DNA from: Chrysopilus asiliformis
Taxonomy: Eukaryota; Arthropoda; Insecta; Diptera; Rhagionidae
NCBI GenBank assembly: GCA_964034945.1
Contig: OZ035963.1
Coordinates: forward strand, 1,798,001-1,862,000
Direction of reading: 5' to 3'
Length of the DNA stretch: 64,000 nt
The position numbers and the translations under genes were made by a program. The notes below the pieces were generated by a model. It was given only the letters and a program-made list of their open reading frames with translations. It was not told the origin of the DNA and made no database searches. Below are positions 46,701-58,092 of this stretch, piece after piece. Positions within the stretch are counted from its first letter, which is position 1; each line of letters starts with the position of its first letter.

Positions 46701-48440
46701 GATCGCGCTGAAACTTGGAATGTAGGGGTTTTGGGCGACGAGAAATCGAAATCCGTTGTCCATTTTGAGCTATCTCCATTTCTTGAGGCGACCCTAGGCG
46801 CCCTGGCCAAAGCGTGAGAGCTATCGAAAAACGGACAACGGATTCGTGATCAGCGGCCTCCCATTACCCTTTACACCAAGTGTCAGCGAGCTCTATTTTT
46901 TGAAAAAAATCGCAAAAAATTGCAGTGGTTAGTCCATGATTTTTTCATGGCAAAAAATGTTTTTTTCTGAATTTTTGTCTGATCGCGCTGAAACTTGGAA
47001 TGTAGGGGTTTTGGGCGACGAGAAATCGAAATCCGTTGTCCATTTTGAGCTATCTCCATTTCTTGAGGCGACTCTAGGCGCCCTGGCCAAAGCGTGAGAG
47101 CTATCGAAAAACGGACAACGGATTCGTGATCAGCGGCCTCCCATTACCCTTTACACCAAGTTTCAGCGAGCTCTATTTTTTGAAAAAAATCGCAAAAAAT
47201 TGCAGTGGTTAGTCCATGATTTTTTCATGGCAAAAAATGTTTTTTTCTGAATTTTTGTCTGATCGCGCTGAAACTTGGAATGTAGGGGTTTTGGGCGACG
47301 AGAAATCGAAATCCGTTGTCCATTTTGAGCTATCTCCATTTCTTGAGGCGACCCTAGGCGCCCTGGCCAAAGCGTGAGAGCTATCGAAAAACGGACAACG
47401 GATTCGTGATCAGCGGCCCCCCATTACCCTTTACACCAAGTTTCAGCGAGCTCTATTTTTTGAAAAAAATCGCAAAAAATTGCAGTGGTTAGTCCATGAT
47501 TTTTTCATGGCAAAAAATGTTTTTTTCTGAATTTTTGTCTGATCGCGCTGAAACTTGGAATGTAGGGGTTTTGGGCGACGAGAAATCGAAATCCGTTGTC
47601 CATTTTGAGCTATCTCCATTTCTTGAGGCGACCCTAGGCGCCCTGGCCAAAGCGTGAGAGCTATCGAAAAACGGACAACGGATTCGTGATCAGCGGCCTC
47701 CCATTACCCTTTACACCAAGTGTCAGCGAGCTCTATTTTTTGAAAAAAATCGCAAAAAATTGCAGTGGTTAGTCCATGATTTTTTCATGGCAAAAAATGT
47801 TTTTTTCTGAATTTTTGTCTGATCGCGCTGAAACTTGGAATGTAGGGGTTTTGGGCGACGAGAAATCGAAATCCGTTGTCCATTTTGAGCTATCTCCATT
47901 TCTTGAGGCGACCCTAGGCGCCCTGGCCAAAGCGTGAGAGCTATCGAAAAACGGACAACGGATTCGTGATCAGCGGCCCCCCATTACCCTTACACCAAGT
48001 TTCAGCGAGCTCTATTTTTTGAAAAAAATCGCAAAAAATTGCAGTGGTTAGTCCATGATTTTTTCATGGCAAAAAATGTTTTTTTCTGAATTTTTGTCTG
48101 ATCGCGCTGAAACTTGGAATGTAGGGGTTTTGGGCGACGAGAAATCGAAATCCGTTGTCCATTTTGAGCTATCTCCATTTCTTGAGGCGACCCTAGGCGC
48201 CCTGGCCAAAGCGTGAGAGCTATCGAAAAACGGACAACGGATTCGTGATCAGCGGCCCCCCATTACCCTTACACCAAGTTTCAGCGAGCTCTATTTTTTG
48301 AAAAAAATCGCAAAAAATTGCAGTGGTTAGTCCATGATTTTTTCATGGCAAAAAATGTTTTTTTCTGAATTTTTGTCTGATCGCGCTGAAACTTGGAATG
48401 TAGGGGTTTTGGGCGACGAGAAATCGAAATTTGTTGTCCA
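40780..48440 (+). repeat. Satellite array: about 27 tandem copies of a 279-280 bp monomer
   Basis: The landmark ggaatgtagg recurs at 40839, 41122, 41402, 41682 and so on to 48395, almost always 279 or 280 bp apart (the first interval is 283). Edge copies are the most diverged; inner copies are nearly identical apart from a few diagnostic sites. Each monomer has two inverted halves of about 97 nt around gcgaccctaggcgcc, plus an AT-rich spacer of about 85 nt with a small hairpin, ccatgattttttcatgg. No coding capacity; the minus-strand frames are chance openings. Confidence 0.95.
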
Positions 48441-48662
48441 AATAAGCCACCATACCTATACCGATAAATTTATCAACAAAAGATGAAAAATAAAGAAGAA
48501 AATAAATGTTCTGTTGAAATAATTTTGAATTTTTAATATAAAATCTATCTGAATAACCTGTAATTAAATTGAAGTTGGCCATGAACGATTTTCAAATACA
48601 AATACTTTCATTGTTTTTTTTATTGCAAACCAGTATAAGTAGATACTGTTCAATTCACAAAA
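48441..48662 (+). repeat. Right copy of the direct repeat flanking the satellite array
   Basis: Second copy of the host segment at 40559-40776. It follows the truncated last satellite monomer with no intervening bases. Confidence 0.88.
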
Positions 48663-48810
48663 CTTTTTTTAATTTTAACTCTCCACTCAATACTTGAATA
48701 AATCAATTAGGGGATCTGGGAAAAATTCACCTTTTATACCCTAGACGGTGAAAACATAACAGGTTTATTTGTAACAGGTAAAACTAATCGTCGGACAAAA
48801 AAAAATCGAA

Positions 48811-48970
48811 TTTAAGGAGTGTGTTTAGAATGATGAATCGACTTGATTTCATGGACACGATAACTTTGGAACGAATTAGGTTAGAGACTTGAAATTAAGC
48901 ATAGCCGTTTTTTCGTAAAATCATTGTGTGTAAGTGAAAATATTGTAATTGAATCCTAAAAATGTTTGGT
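48811..48970 (+). repeat. Fragment of the GTCC-bearing repeat family
   Basis: Shares gtttagaatgatgaatcgac and the acttgaaatt..cgtttttcgtaaaat segment with the elements at 49449, 51306 and 61165. Both ends are missing. Confidence 0.5.
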
Positions 48971-49340
48971 GGTTTGGCGTCAATAAAATATATTTAAAAA
49001 AATATTAAGCTAAAATTGCGAGGCATATTTTAACTAACACTCCACAGTTTCCATATTAAATATTTTTAAGGTTGTTTCATTGCACACAAAAACGAAAAAT
49101 ATGTAATCTAGTCTAGACTATTGACGAAAATTTAGCAATTTACCCATACAAGACTAACAGAACTTCAATAAAGTCGTAAAATAAAAAAAAGGACATCTAT
49201 TGTTAATTAATGACGTAACCATACTAATTGTAACATATGGTTAATTAACTCCGATCATCTGACAGGCATGTAATTGAAAAAACATAATGTTTATTATGAC
49301 ACGTCATTCACACTAAATTACATTTTTATTATTTTCGCAG

Positions 49341-49446
49341 GTGATTACTTACCTGATCGAGAACTACACTCGAGAAAATCGGATGAATCCTTAGAGTTAA
49401 TGATAAAAATTGTTAACAATCAAGATTTTATTGAATTCAAGATTTT
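49341..49446 (+). other. Weak candidate exon of an unknown gene
   Basis: After a good acceptor (attattttcgcag) an open frame reads GDYLPDRELHSRKSDESLEL, then MIKIVNNQDFIEF, before running into a repeat copy at about 49447. Composition is protein-like but nothing is recognised and no donor is evident. Confidence 0.15.
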
Positions 49447-49700
49447 AATACCCCATATGGTGAAACCAGAAAAGGGTATAATCGGTTGCTCTACTAGTTA
49501 TACCGCATTGCTCTACCATTTGTAGAAAAAACCACCAGTGGGTTTAGAATGATGAATCGACTTGATTTTTCGTGTCCGTTAGTCTGTCCGTGGACACGAT
49601 AACTTGAGAAGGAATTAGGCTATAGACAGGACATTTGGCACAACGTAAAATCCCAGCTCGAGTTCGGACCACTTCTTCTTTTTATAGTTTTATATCTATA
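49447..49700 (+). mobile_element. Diverged copy of the GTCC-bearing repeat family
   Basis: Begins taccccatatggtgaaacc and aagggtata, then gtttagaatgatgaatcgac and a short gtccgttagtctgtccg run. Resembles the 5' half of the 51306 and 61165 copies. The 3' end is not identifiable. Confidence 0.5.
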
Positions 49701-49862
49701 AAACATTATCAGATATTTTTTCAGCTGGATGAAACGAAACTTATGTCCAAACTTAAAAAAAAAAGCGAACGTAATTGATATTTTAAACAAACTGGGAAGC
49801 CATGGTATCCAAAGTAGTGTGAGAAAGAAAAGAAGAAAATAGGCACTTACCGTTATTTAGGA

Positions 49863-50247
49863 TTAGCTTGCATACCCGTCGTTGCCGGGTTAAGCTTTTT
49901 GTCTAAGTTTTAGAATACGAACAAAACCGGAAAGAACTTAAAAACTTTTTAATGGGTCTATGTTGGGGCTGGACCCCCGACGAACATCTATGCCAAATTT
50001 CAGGCCAATCGGTTCAGTAGTTTACCCGCGAAAGAGTAACATAGCTCAAAAACTAAGTTTCGAAATCACTTTACCCCCTCCCCTTACCTACTCCCCCCAC
50101 CACTCGCGCTACTTTTCCGTATGCCTATGTTGGAACCAGAACTATTACAGACACTCATGTCAAATTTCAAGTTAATCGGTTCAGCCGTTTTGGCGTGAAA
50201 GAGGAACAGACAGACAGACACCAACTCATTTTTATATATTCGTATGA
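49863..50247 (-). mobile_element. Helitron-like non-autonomous element, copy 6 (minus strand)
   Basis: Read on the minus strand it starts TCATACGAATATATAAAAAT and ends CGGGTATGCAAGCTAA, so the 3' terminus is CTAA (fits CTRR). The flanking A and T are as expected. It belongs to the same short subfamily as 29457-29845. Confidence 0.78.
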
Positions 50248-51099
50248 TGATTTGATCCTACACCTTATACTGCATTATAATTCGACGTAAATGTGAACTT
50301 CCTGGTTGAACATTCGACGTAAATGTGAACCCTTTTCTCAAAAATTGAAAACGATACTGGTTTTTAAAAAATTTATCATTTCCTTGACTTTTCTCTGCTC
50401 GTATGTTTCCAAAATGCATATTTTTCGGAGCGCAACAAACCTAAAATTTAACATTTTTGCCAGACATGAGCATGTGGTAATGCGAAGCGGTGGAAAAACG
50501 TTTAAAATTTGGTGCCAGGGTGCAAGCAAGTACGCAATGTAAAATTCATGTAAATCAGATAAAATGCGCAAAGAGAAAAAAATATTAAAGGGTAGTTTAA
50601 TGTACATGCGATTTAAATATACGGTTAAATATGCGGTTAGTGTAACACCAGAAAATCCCATTTATACATTTTACCCTGTGGTCCTATCCCCTCGACTCTC
50701 CCACCACCCCTGCTAGATTCTAATTAACCTGGCTTAAATTTTTTGCAGTGTCGTCAATAAGGAGCAATAATTTTTTTTTAATAACAGAAATACAATCACA
50801 GAATCTTGAATGATGTTCCTTTCTTCTCCTAATTAGGATTTTACCTTGTCTTAAGCTAATGACCCTTTTTCTGAAACAGGTAAAATCATCGTTGAGTTTA
50901 AAATCGGTCAATTGTATTTACGTGCACCAGTAACATCTTGAATTTCGGAAAATAGTGTATGAGTGTCAATCTAAAATCAAAAAAAAATGTCATCTGAAAA
51001 CAAAGCATTTAAAATTAAATTGATTTACTTCAGTTACGATAAAAATTTGTAAGTTAAAAGTATTTAAAAGAAAATGCAGTATATCCACTTTTCACATGG
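50248..51099 (+). other. Unannotated AT-rich stretch
   Basis: Short open frames on both strands without coding character. A local direct repeat (cgacgtaaatgtgaac) occurs twice near 50283 and 50315. Nothing else seen. Confidence 0.5.
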
Positions 51100-52144
51100 G
51101 GCCCTATCGCCGGATACGATCCGAAAGTACCGGACCATTTTGAATCGGTATAGTGGAACATGTTCGAGTTGAATAAATCGTGGTGGTGCTGTTTTAGTGG
51201 TTTTTGCGATTGTAGTATGATGGATTGTAGTGAATTTTAGTGAACTTTACTTTGGTGTCAAAAGGCAAAAAAAATCCGCGAATATTAAAAACCTCAGGCA
51301 TGGTTTTTATACCCGTATGGTGAAACCAAAGGGTATATTAACTTTGCCTTACCGTTTGTAACGCCAAGATCCTGTTATCACACACAAAAATGAATTATAC
51401 CAGTGTGCTTAGAATGATAACAAAAAGTTGAATTTTGCATGTCCGTCCGTCTGTCCGTCTATCCGTCCGTCTGTCTGCCAGTCTGTGGCGCGGATTGCGG
51501 GCGCACGGATTGAGCTAGAGACTTGAAATTGCGCAGATCCGTTTTTCGTAAAAAGCGAGGCTAAGTTCGTTAATGGGCAAAACTGGACCATTAGGGGGGG
51601 CACCCCCCATACGAACGAAAACGTTTTTTTGCGAATATCTCAAAAACGGTGCATCTTATCAAAAAAGTCCAAGAACAAAAGTTGTTTAGGACATGATTCT
51701 ACATTAAAGTTCCATACATCAAAATCCGATTGGAATAAATTTAAAAAAATCTTTTTGGAAAGTTTGTCTTCAAAGTGGAATTTTGGTACGAATATCACCA
51801 TACGGGTTTTCAATAATTGCCAGTTCGGCAATTATAGCTTTTGTTATGTTTATTTAATGCAAATATGCTTAGTGTGGCAAGTTTATAATATATCGAATTT
51901 GATGAGGAAAATGTAGCATTGTTACGCAGAAGAATATAACAAGTTAGAAACACAAATAAAGAACTTTTGCTCAGATAATTCGACAAGAATTATTAAAACT
52001 TTTATGTCATTCTTAATTTTTTTTAAGGGTTTAGTTCCATATGATATCGGATGACTAAAATCTCATTGCGATTGGGTCGTATATTTTCAATACGAATTCG
52101 TATTCTACGATGCCATTTATTCGGACTCATTCGGCGATAGGGCC
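51100..52144. mobile_element. Terminal-inverted-repeat element, about 1.05 kb, containing a nested repeat
   Basis: Left end GGCCCTATCGCCGGATACGA and inverted right end GGCCCTATCGCCGAATGAGT. The GTCC-bearing element at 51306-51852 lies inside it, so the outer element was probably only about 500 bp. A related end may exist at 3145. Superfamily not assigned. Confidence 0.55.
51306..51852 (+). mobile_element. GTCC-bearing mini-me/DINE-like repeat, copy A
   Basis: Begins ttttatacccgtatggtgaa with aagggtatatta, has a (GTCC/GTCT)n microsatellite, then the inverted counterpart tcaccatacgggt near the 3' end, a hairpin aattgccagttcggcaatt, and the end gcttttgttatgttt. The structure (subterminal inverted repeats, inner GTCY tract, 3' hairpin) resembles dipteran mini-me/DINE elements, thought to be Helitron-related. 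That assignment is inference. Confidence 0.6.
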
Positions 52145-52368
52145 TCTGATTGTTTTTTTTCCGAATATTTGAATTTTATTTTATTTAGGAAAAATAACAA
52201 AATTACAAATTCAATCTGGACGGCAACAGAATCAAATCTTCTTCAATACACGAAACTCAAACTGTACTCAAATTCCATGTCTGGTCGTTTGATGTGTATT
52301 CAGACTAATTGGGTATGTTTGTAATTAAAGAATTAGAACGGAAATATTAATACTTTTATTCTTTGCAG

Positions 52369-52629
52369 ATAAATAAAAAATTATTAAATATGTTTACACA
52401 AAAAAACCAAAGGCTGACAATACAACAGACTCACATCCGCACTTCGAATCGGAAAACATTTATAATTCGCAAAGAGTTCTATACTGAATTAGTTGGAATT
52501 ATCGGAATTGAAATGGAGCACATTTTCTGTATAAAACGAGAAAAATTGATGGATTTAAAAGCTTTTGATTTGCAACGTACTAGGAGAAGCTGCGTAGAAA
52601 AATTATATAGAAAGGCCAGATCTGAATGA
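52369..52629 (+). other. Candidate coding exon of an unrecognised gene
   Basis: After acceptor attctttgcag, an 86-codon frame to TGA reads INKKLLNMFTQKNQRLTIQQ and later MEHIFCIKREKLMDLKAFDL, ending RRSCVEKLYRKARSE. Codon and residue composition is more protein-like than neighbouring frames. No homolog or upstream partner exon recognised. Confidence 0.22.
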
Positions 52630-54014
52630 GATTTAGCCGGCGTATAGTTTAATCATTCGTTTTTTTTTTAAATTACTTTAAATACAAATAGTAATAACAG
52701 AGTAACAGGTTTTATTATTTTTCACACAAAAAATCGACAGGATCAAAAGAGATGTCAGAAATGTCCCAGGAGATAAAACCAAAAAACTTTAAGTTATATT
52801 GTCCTTAACATGGGCACTAAGTGTCTCGATTCAAGACAAGTAACATCCAGCATCCGAAAAAAAACCATTTCAAAAAATTCGACACAAATAGACCTAAATT
52901 TTTTATGAGTGGACATCGGACAACAATTTCCCATTATTTCCTATAAGAAGAAAAATTGCAAGTTGTCGTAGTGGACAGACAAAAGAATTCAGCATTTTCC
53001 TTTTTTTTCGTTCTTTTCCCTGGAGATTGTAGACTACCAACCGTCATGTCTATCATTAAAATGGTGGTGAAAGGGCGAGTCGTCAGTCATACGACGAAAA
53101 ATTCTTTTCTTTTCCCACTGAAGTGGTGTATTGCAGACGCAATTCTATTTATATCTGTGCATGGTCAAGGAGTAGAATCGTCTAATGAGGGTATTTTTGT
53201 CCAGTCGAGGGCTAGTGTGGTATGAAGAAAGTTAAGTACGTGCTATTTGAATCAAGACAGTCATTATCGCCTAAAAGTGAAGGGATGTATTTTAACATCT
53301 TGGAATTTTGGCTAGAATAACTATAAAAATTATTTAAAAGTGAATTTCTTTTAAAATATTGAATCATACATATAAAAATATTTTAAATTTGAAGTTTGTT
53401 TCATACAAAAGTATATCAAGTAATAGTGCCCCTTGTTATTACTTTGTTCTAAATAAAATATTATTTCCTAGCAGGTACTAAGTATTGCCACAAAAATAGA
53501 AAAGTGTGTTTGATTTTAATTTTATTATTTCTCCATTCATTGGTATGACCTTAATCAATGCAGAGATAAACACTTGTGGGATGACATTTGGTCCCTCGGT
53601 GATTATCTCACCTTAAGGTTATATAAGAATATCCTTATAAGTGAAGTGGGCAACAAACACGCACGCATACATTTTCCTTTCAAGGATTTCAAATCTAATG
53701 TATTGCGACAACACCCAACCCATCAACCCAGCATTGTATTTGCCTGGGGTCTTCTTACTGAACAAATAGGAATAAATAAGATATGAATGGCCAGACTGAT
53801 ATCTTTGGCACATTGGGGATTATTTGGAATTTAAATATTTATCATTTGGGATATATGAAAGAAATATCCTTACATGATAGTTTTTCAACGATTTCCTGTT
53901 TTCGATGGGAACAACTGTACAATGAACATCCCTGAATTATAAGTGAACAAAAACAGTTCTGAATAAATTCATTCTTGTCCTTTAGCTTACTTAGTATTTT
54001 GTTTGTATAGACTG
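52630..54014 (+). other. Unannotated AT-rich stretch
   Basis: An open frame at 53574-53786 follows an acceptor-like aatgcag (ending at 53563) and reads through DKHLWDDIWSLGDYLTLRLY, but I see no further support for a gene. Otherwise nothing. Confidence 0.4.
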
Positions 54015-54222
54015 TGTTTACATTAGGACTCACTTTGAGGCGGCACGTCATTCGTGAGGGTGAGGGACGCAGTGGGGAGGGAAACCAAAAAGAGCGAACG
54101 AAGTTTAGATTCACTTAAAATTATCGGTCGCAAACCGTTTTTTGAGTCTGGTCGTGATTTTTCTCACACGGGAGAAAAATGAGGAAAGACGTGCCGCCTC
54201 AAAGTGAATCCCAATGTAAACA
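54015..54222. mobile_element. MITE with 35-bp inverted repeats, about 208 bp
   Basis: Left end TGTTTACATTAGGACTCACT then TTGAGGCGGCACGTC, right end its inverted copy with few mismatches. Target duplication not evident. Superfamily not assigned. Confidence 0.65.
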
Positions 54223-54577
54223 CACACATACGGGTGCTCATCCCCTGCAGAAAAAAGTACTTTAAAAGTGCTTTTCTGGTAGTTTTTCAAAGTACTTTGA
54301 AAGTACAGTGGTTCGATTTTGTTTTTCAATACCCATGTCCGGTGTATAAAGTACATTTTTGAAACTACTTTGCCAAGTACATTGGTTAGATCATTTTCAA
54401 AGTAATGTCTTAATACCCTTTCAATACAGTATTTCTACTGAATTTGGGGATGTGATTCACACCAAAAGCTTATAATTATATATACATTTTGAATAAAAAA
54501 ATATAATATTTGTCATTTAAAAAAAATGTTTTTTTTTTCAAATATCAGAGAAGTGGTGGCAATCCAATAATATAATA

Positions 54578-55204
54578 CGAGGAATGTCTGTCTGTCTGTC
54601 TGTCTGTCTGCACAAACGATCTCAAAAACCCGCCTAACGATTTTCACGAAACTTGGCGGTTAGAGATTTTCGGGGACAAGGAATCGATCTTGATAGGTCT
54701 CACCTCTGAGAAAATTCCCCTCGACTCCCCTCGCCTGGTATCTTCGAATTGGGTGGTCCGAACTTAAAGAAACTTTACAGTATTACTAAGGGGGCTAAGG
54801 GCTTTCGATTTTTCCACTACAAACCTGACTTTTCCCTCCCCTCGATACCCCTCGCCAGGTAACTTCGAATTGGGTGGTCCGATCTTAATAACACTTTACA
54901 GTTTTACTAAGGTGGCTAAGGGCTTTCGATTTTTCCACTACAAACCTGACTTTTCCACTACAAACCTGATGTTTTTATATAAAAAATCAACATTATATAA
55001 TTATATTCATCATATGAAGTTTAATTATGTAAGAAAGGTTTCGTCTCACCGTTAGGTGGATTAGGCTGCGTGTTTTTCTAACATATTGCGTGTGTTTTTC
55101 TAACAGAGGTGAGACTTATCTAGATCGAAAGGTCTCACCTCTCCAAAATTTCTGCAAAAGGACGACTTTGAGGTGGCCGAGCATGGCTCGGTTTTCCTGG
55201 TACG
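54578..55204 (+). mobile_element. GTCT-bearing element with 3' hairpin, possible Helitron-type
   Basis: Starts ACGAGGAATGTCTGTCTG, contains two copies of a segment of about 140 bp (cttcgaattgggtggtccga .. ggctaagggctttcgatttt) and gtctcacctct motifs, and ends with hairpin CCGAGCATGGCTCGG then TTTTCCTGGTACG. The sequence ataat flanks both sides. A different family from the other two. Confidence 0.5.
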
Positions 55205-57257
55205 ATAATTTATGACGATACTATCGAGCTGTATAATTTGATTAATTGGACGAATCTGTAACTATTTCGGAAAAAGGATAACCCTTTTTACATTGTTTTG
55301 CTATTATACACACTCGTATTAAAAAAAAAAACTTCCATGGAGTCCATCATCAGCCGCATCATTAACGTGTCCAGACTTCTTTCGAATTCTGGTAACGTAA
55401 ATGGCGCCTAATAAATTTCATTTTTCTCCCTAATGCATGCGAAGAAGGATCAACGGAACCAAATTGTGTGTACCGAATGCCTTATAACATCTCGTAGTTG
55501 TCTCGTAGCCTGAATCAACACTCAAAAATTGCTATGGAAAGGGGTTAACGGCGGATGAATAGATTTTTCCAAAGGGTTAAATTACGAAAAAGAATTAATA
55601 AAACGTCTCACGTTTTACCACACTACAAAAGCTAAGTAGAAAACCAAAATCTATAAGAAAAAGAATCCCGAACTTGTTTGTGGTGGATTTTGGAGCATTT
55701 TCTTGGAATATGTGATATTCCGAGAGAAGGAATAATAGAGAATAGATTTCAGAAAAAGAATCCGAATAATTCTTTTGTTAATTAAGTCAAGGAACGGGAA
55801 ATTCGTTTTGCAGTTCCTTCATTAGCACGATATCTGACTGGAAGGACTTAAAGCGAAACCATTTCTATTATGCATCAGCCATGTGTAACAGGAATGGTTC
55901 CGATCATCCTTTAATGCTTATTTTCATTAAGAAAAATAAGTAAAACAGAATAGAAAAACCGGGAAGCTGATTCGTTGGATTCACAAAGAATCGGAAATTA
56001 TCCCCTTTTCTGAAAATCTAAATCCATAGTCTTAAAAGGCAAGAGTTAAAACTTTCGTATATCGTTATGTTCAGTGAAAAAGATGTGTACAGCGAATTAT
56101 TCCGGATGTCCTTCAAAATTTTCCTATACAATTTAATTTGTTCAAATTCCTCCCTTGAATCAACATAGTTTGAATTATCTCCAATGTTTCCAGTACCTAT
56201 AGTTGGCAGTCTTGAATAATATAATCAGAAGGTCAACCCCATGAAAGTCCATTTCTATTTGTCCGTTTGACGACGAAATCTATGCCAAATCTGTGTATAT
56301 GAATTCAAATGTATGCTCTGGAATCCTTATAAATTTCAATTAAATGCTTTCGAAAGTAATCCATTAGGGAAGACAAATGATATTTTGATCTCTTTATGGT
56401 TTATGGATTTCTATTTGCTGCGCACATAAGTTACTACTGTAACGGATTTGAAATCAACTGCTGGCCTTTACCGGACTCTTGGCGGAGTATAAAATTCTAT
56501 GTGTGGGTTATATGAAATGAGGCAACATTATGAAATATTAAAGGACTCCCAAGGGCGGCTGTCAGGATAACGTGAGGCGTTTTGTCCACGTGAGAATACA
56601 AAAAGGACAAAATTAAATTTGAAAACGGTCTCATTTGACTTTTTCTGTGATTCAATTTCTTTGAGCTTTTGGCTGTAAGCTATTCAAGGATTTAATTTGG
56701 TAAAATTGTTGAAACATGTGCATTTAGAGACGGCAGATTCAAGGAAGCCGTAATGATATAAAATAGGAAAAAATCGTTTTTTTATTCATTGAGGTATAAG
56801 GAGTTTTTAAATGAAAAAGGTTTAACGTGGTTACCATATGACTTTCTTAACTTTAAAGGGCCTGTTTGCGCGTACTAACCTTAAAAAATTAACTTGTGCT
56901 TACCCAAGCAGCATTTATGTTGACCACGTCGTTGGCGGTTGACATCTTCCTTCGCCATTTTAGCCCCGGAAATGTAGCAGTGACTTCCGATGCTGTTAGG
57001 GTAGCCTAATCAAACCGTAGACATTTTGGGGTTTGAATCATTTAAGTTAAGTCCAATCTGCTAAGTTTCATTAGTGTACTAAATAAATTTGCAAAATTTT
57101 GTTAAAACCCATAGATTTACAAAATTTTATTATCACCATTTTTTTTAAATTTTTTGAGCCAACATTTATCTATTTTGATTTAACTTTATAAGATCGAAGA
57201 TATTTATTAATAGATTTTTATTTGTCAAGTATCATTTATATTTAGGTAGTCGCTGAA
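55205..57257 (+). other. Unannotated stretch
   Basis: AT-rich, no gene or datable element recognised. Confidence 0.45.
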
Positions 57258-57727
57258 TCATACTAATATATAAAAATGAGTTGGTGTCTGTTCCTCTGTC
57301 ACGCAAAAACGGCTGAACCGATTGACTTGAAATTTGGCATGAGTGTCTGTGGTAGTTCTGGTTCCAACATAGGCATACGGAAAAGTAAAGCGAGGGGTGG
57401 GGGGAGTCAGGGGAGGGGGTAAAGTGATTTTGAAACTTAGTTTTTGCGCTATGTTACCCTTTCGCGGGGAAACTATTGAACCGATTGGCCTGAAATTTGG
57501 CATAGATGTTCGTCGGGGGTCCAGCCCCAAGATATATCCATTAAAAAGTAGCGCGAGGGGTGGGGGGAGTAAGGGGAGGGGGTAAAGTCATCTTGAAACT
57601 TAGCTATCCTTTATGTTACCCTTTCGCGGGAAAACTACCGAGCCGATTGGCCTGAAGTTTAGCTCCAACATAGACCATAAAAAAAATTGAAAAAACTTAA
57701 CCCGGCAACGACGGGTATGCAAGCTAG
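57258..57727 (+). mobile_element. Helitron-like non-autonomous element, copy 7
   Basis: Intact ends: A|TCATACTAATATATAAAAA at the left, hairpin CCCGGCAACGACGGG and CTAG|T at the right. Shortest GTCT tract of the set. Confidence 0.8.
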
Positions 57728-57808
57728 TTAGTAAATATTTATGTAATTTTATCATGGAGACAACTCTAGTAATTTAATGGCAGAAAAATCGTATACGTGG
57801 TCATGTGT

Positions 57809-58092
57809 TTTTATACCCGTATGGTGAAACCAAAGGGTATATTAGATTTGACTTACCGTTTGTAAAGCCAAGATCCCGTCATCACACATAAAAATGAATT
57901 ATACCAGTGTGTTTAGAATGATAAAAAAAGTTGAATTTAGCATGTCCGTCTGTCCGTCCGTTTGTGGCGCGGATTCAAAGTGGAATTTTGTTACAACTGT
58001 TCACCGTTCACTTAAACTTCGAACAATATCATATCACCATACGGGTTTTCAATAATTGCCAGATTGGCAATTATAGCTTTTGTTATGTTTTG
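57809..58092 (+). mobile_element. GTCC-bearing mini-me/DINE-like repeat, copy B (internally deleted)
   Basis: Has both ends of copy A (atacccgtatggtgaaacc and atcaccatacgggttttcaa with hairpin aattgccagattggcaatt), but the sequence between the gtccg tract and ttcaaagtggaattttg is missing. Confidence 0.65.

Noticed and set aside
40780..48440. Regular repeats considered as a CRISPR array or rDNA spacer
   Set aside because: The units are contiguous 280-bp monomers without unique spacers, and no rRNA gene is near.
40497..48582. Minus-strand frames in the satellite and its flanks (for example MANFNLITGYSDRF)
   Set aside because: They arise twice because the flank is duplicated, and in monomers only when small indels open a frame. 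No codon conservation.
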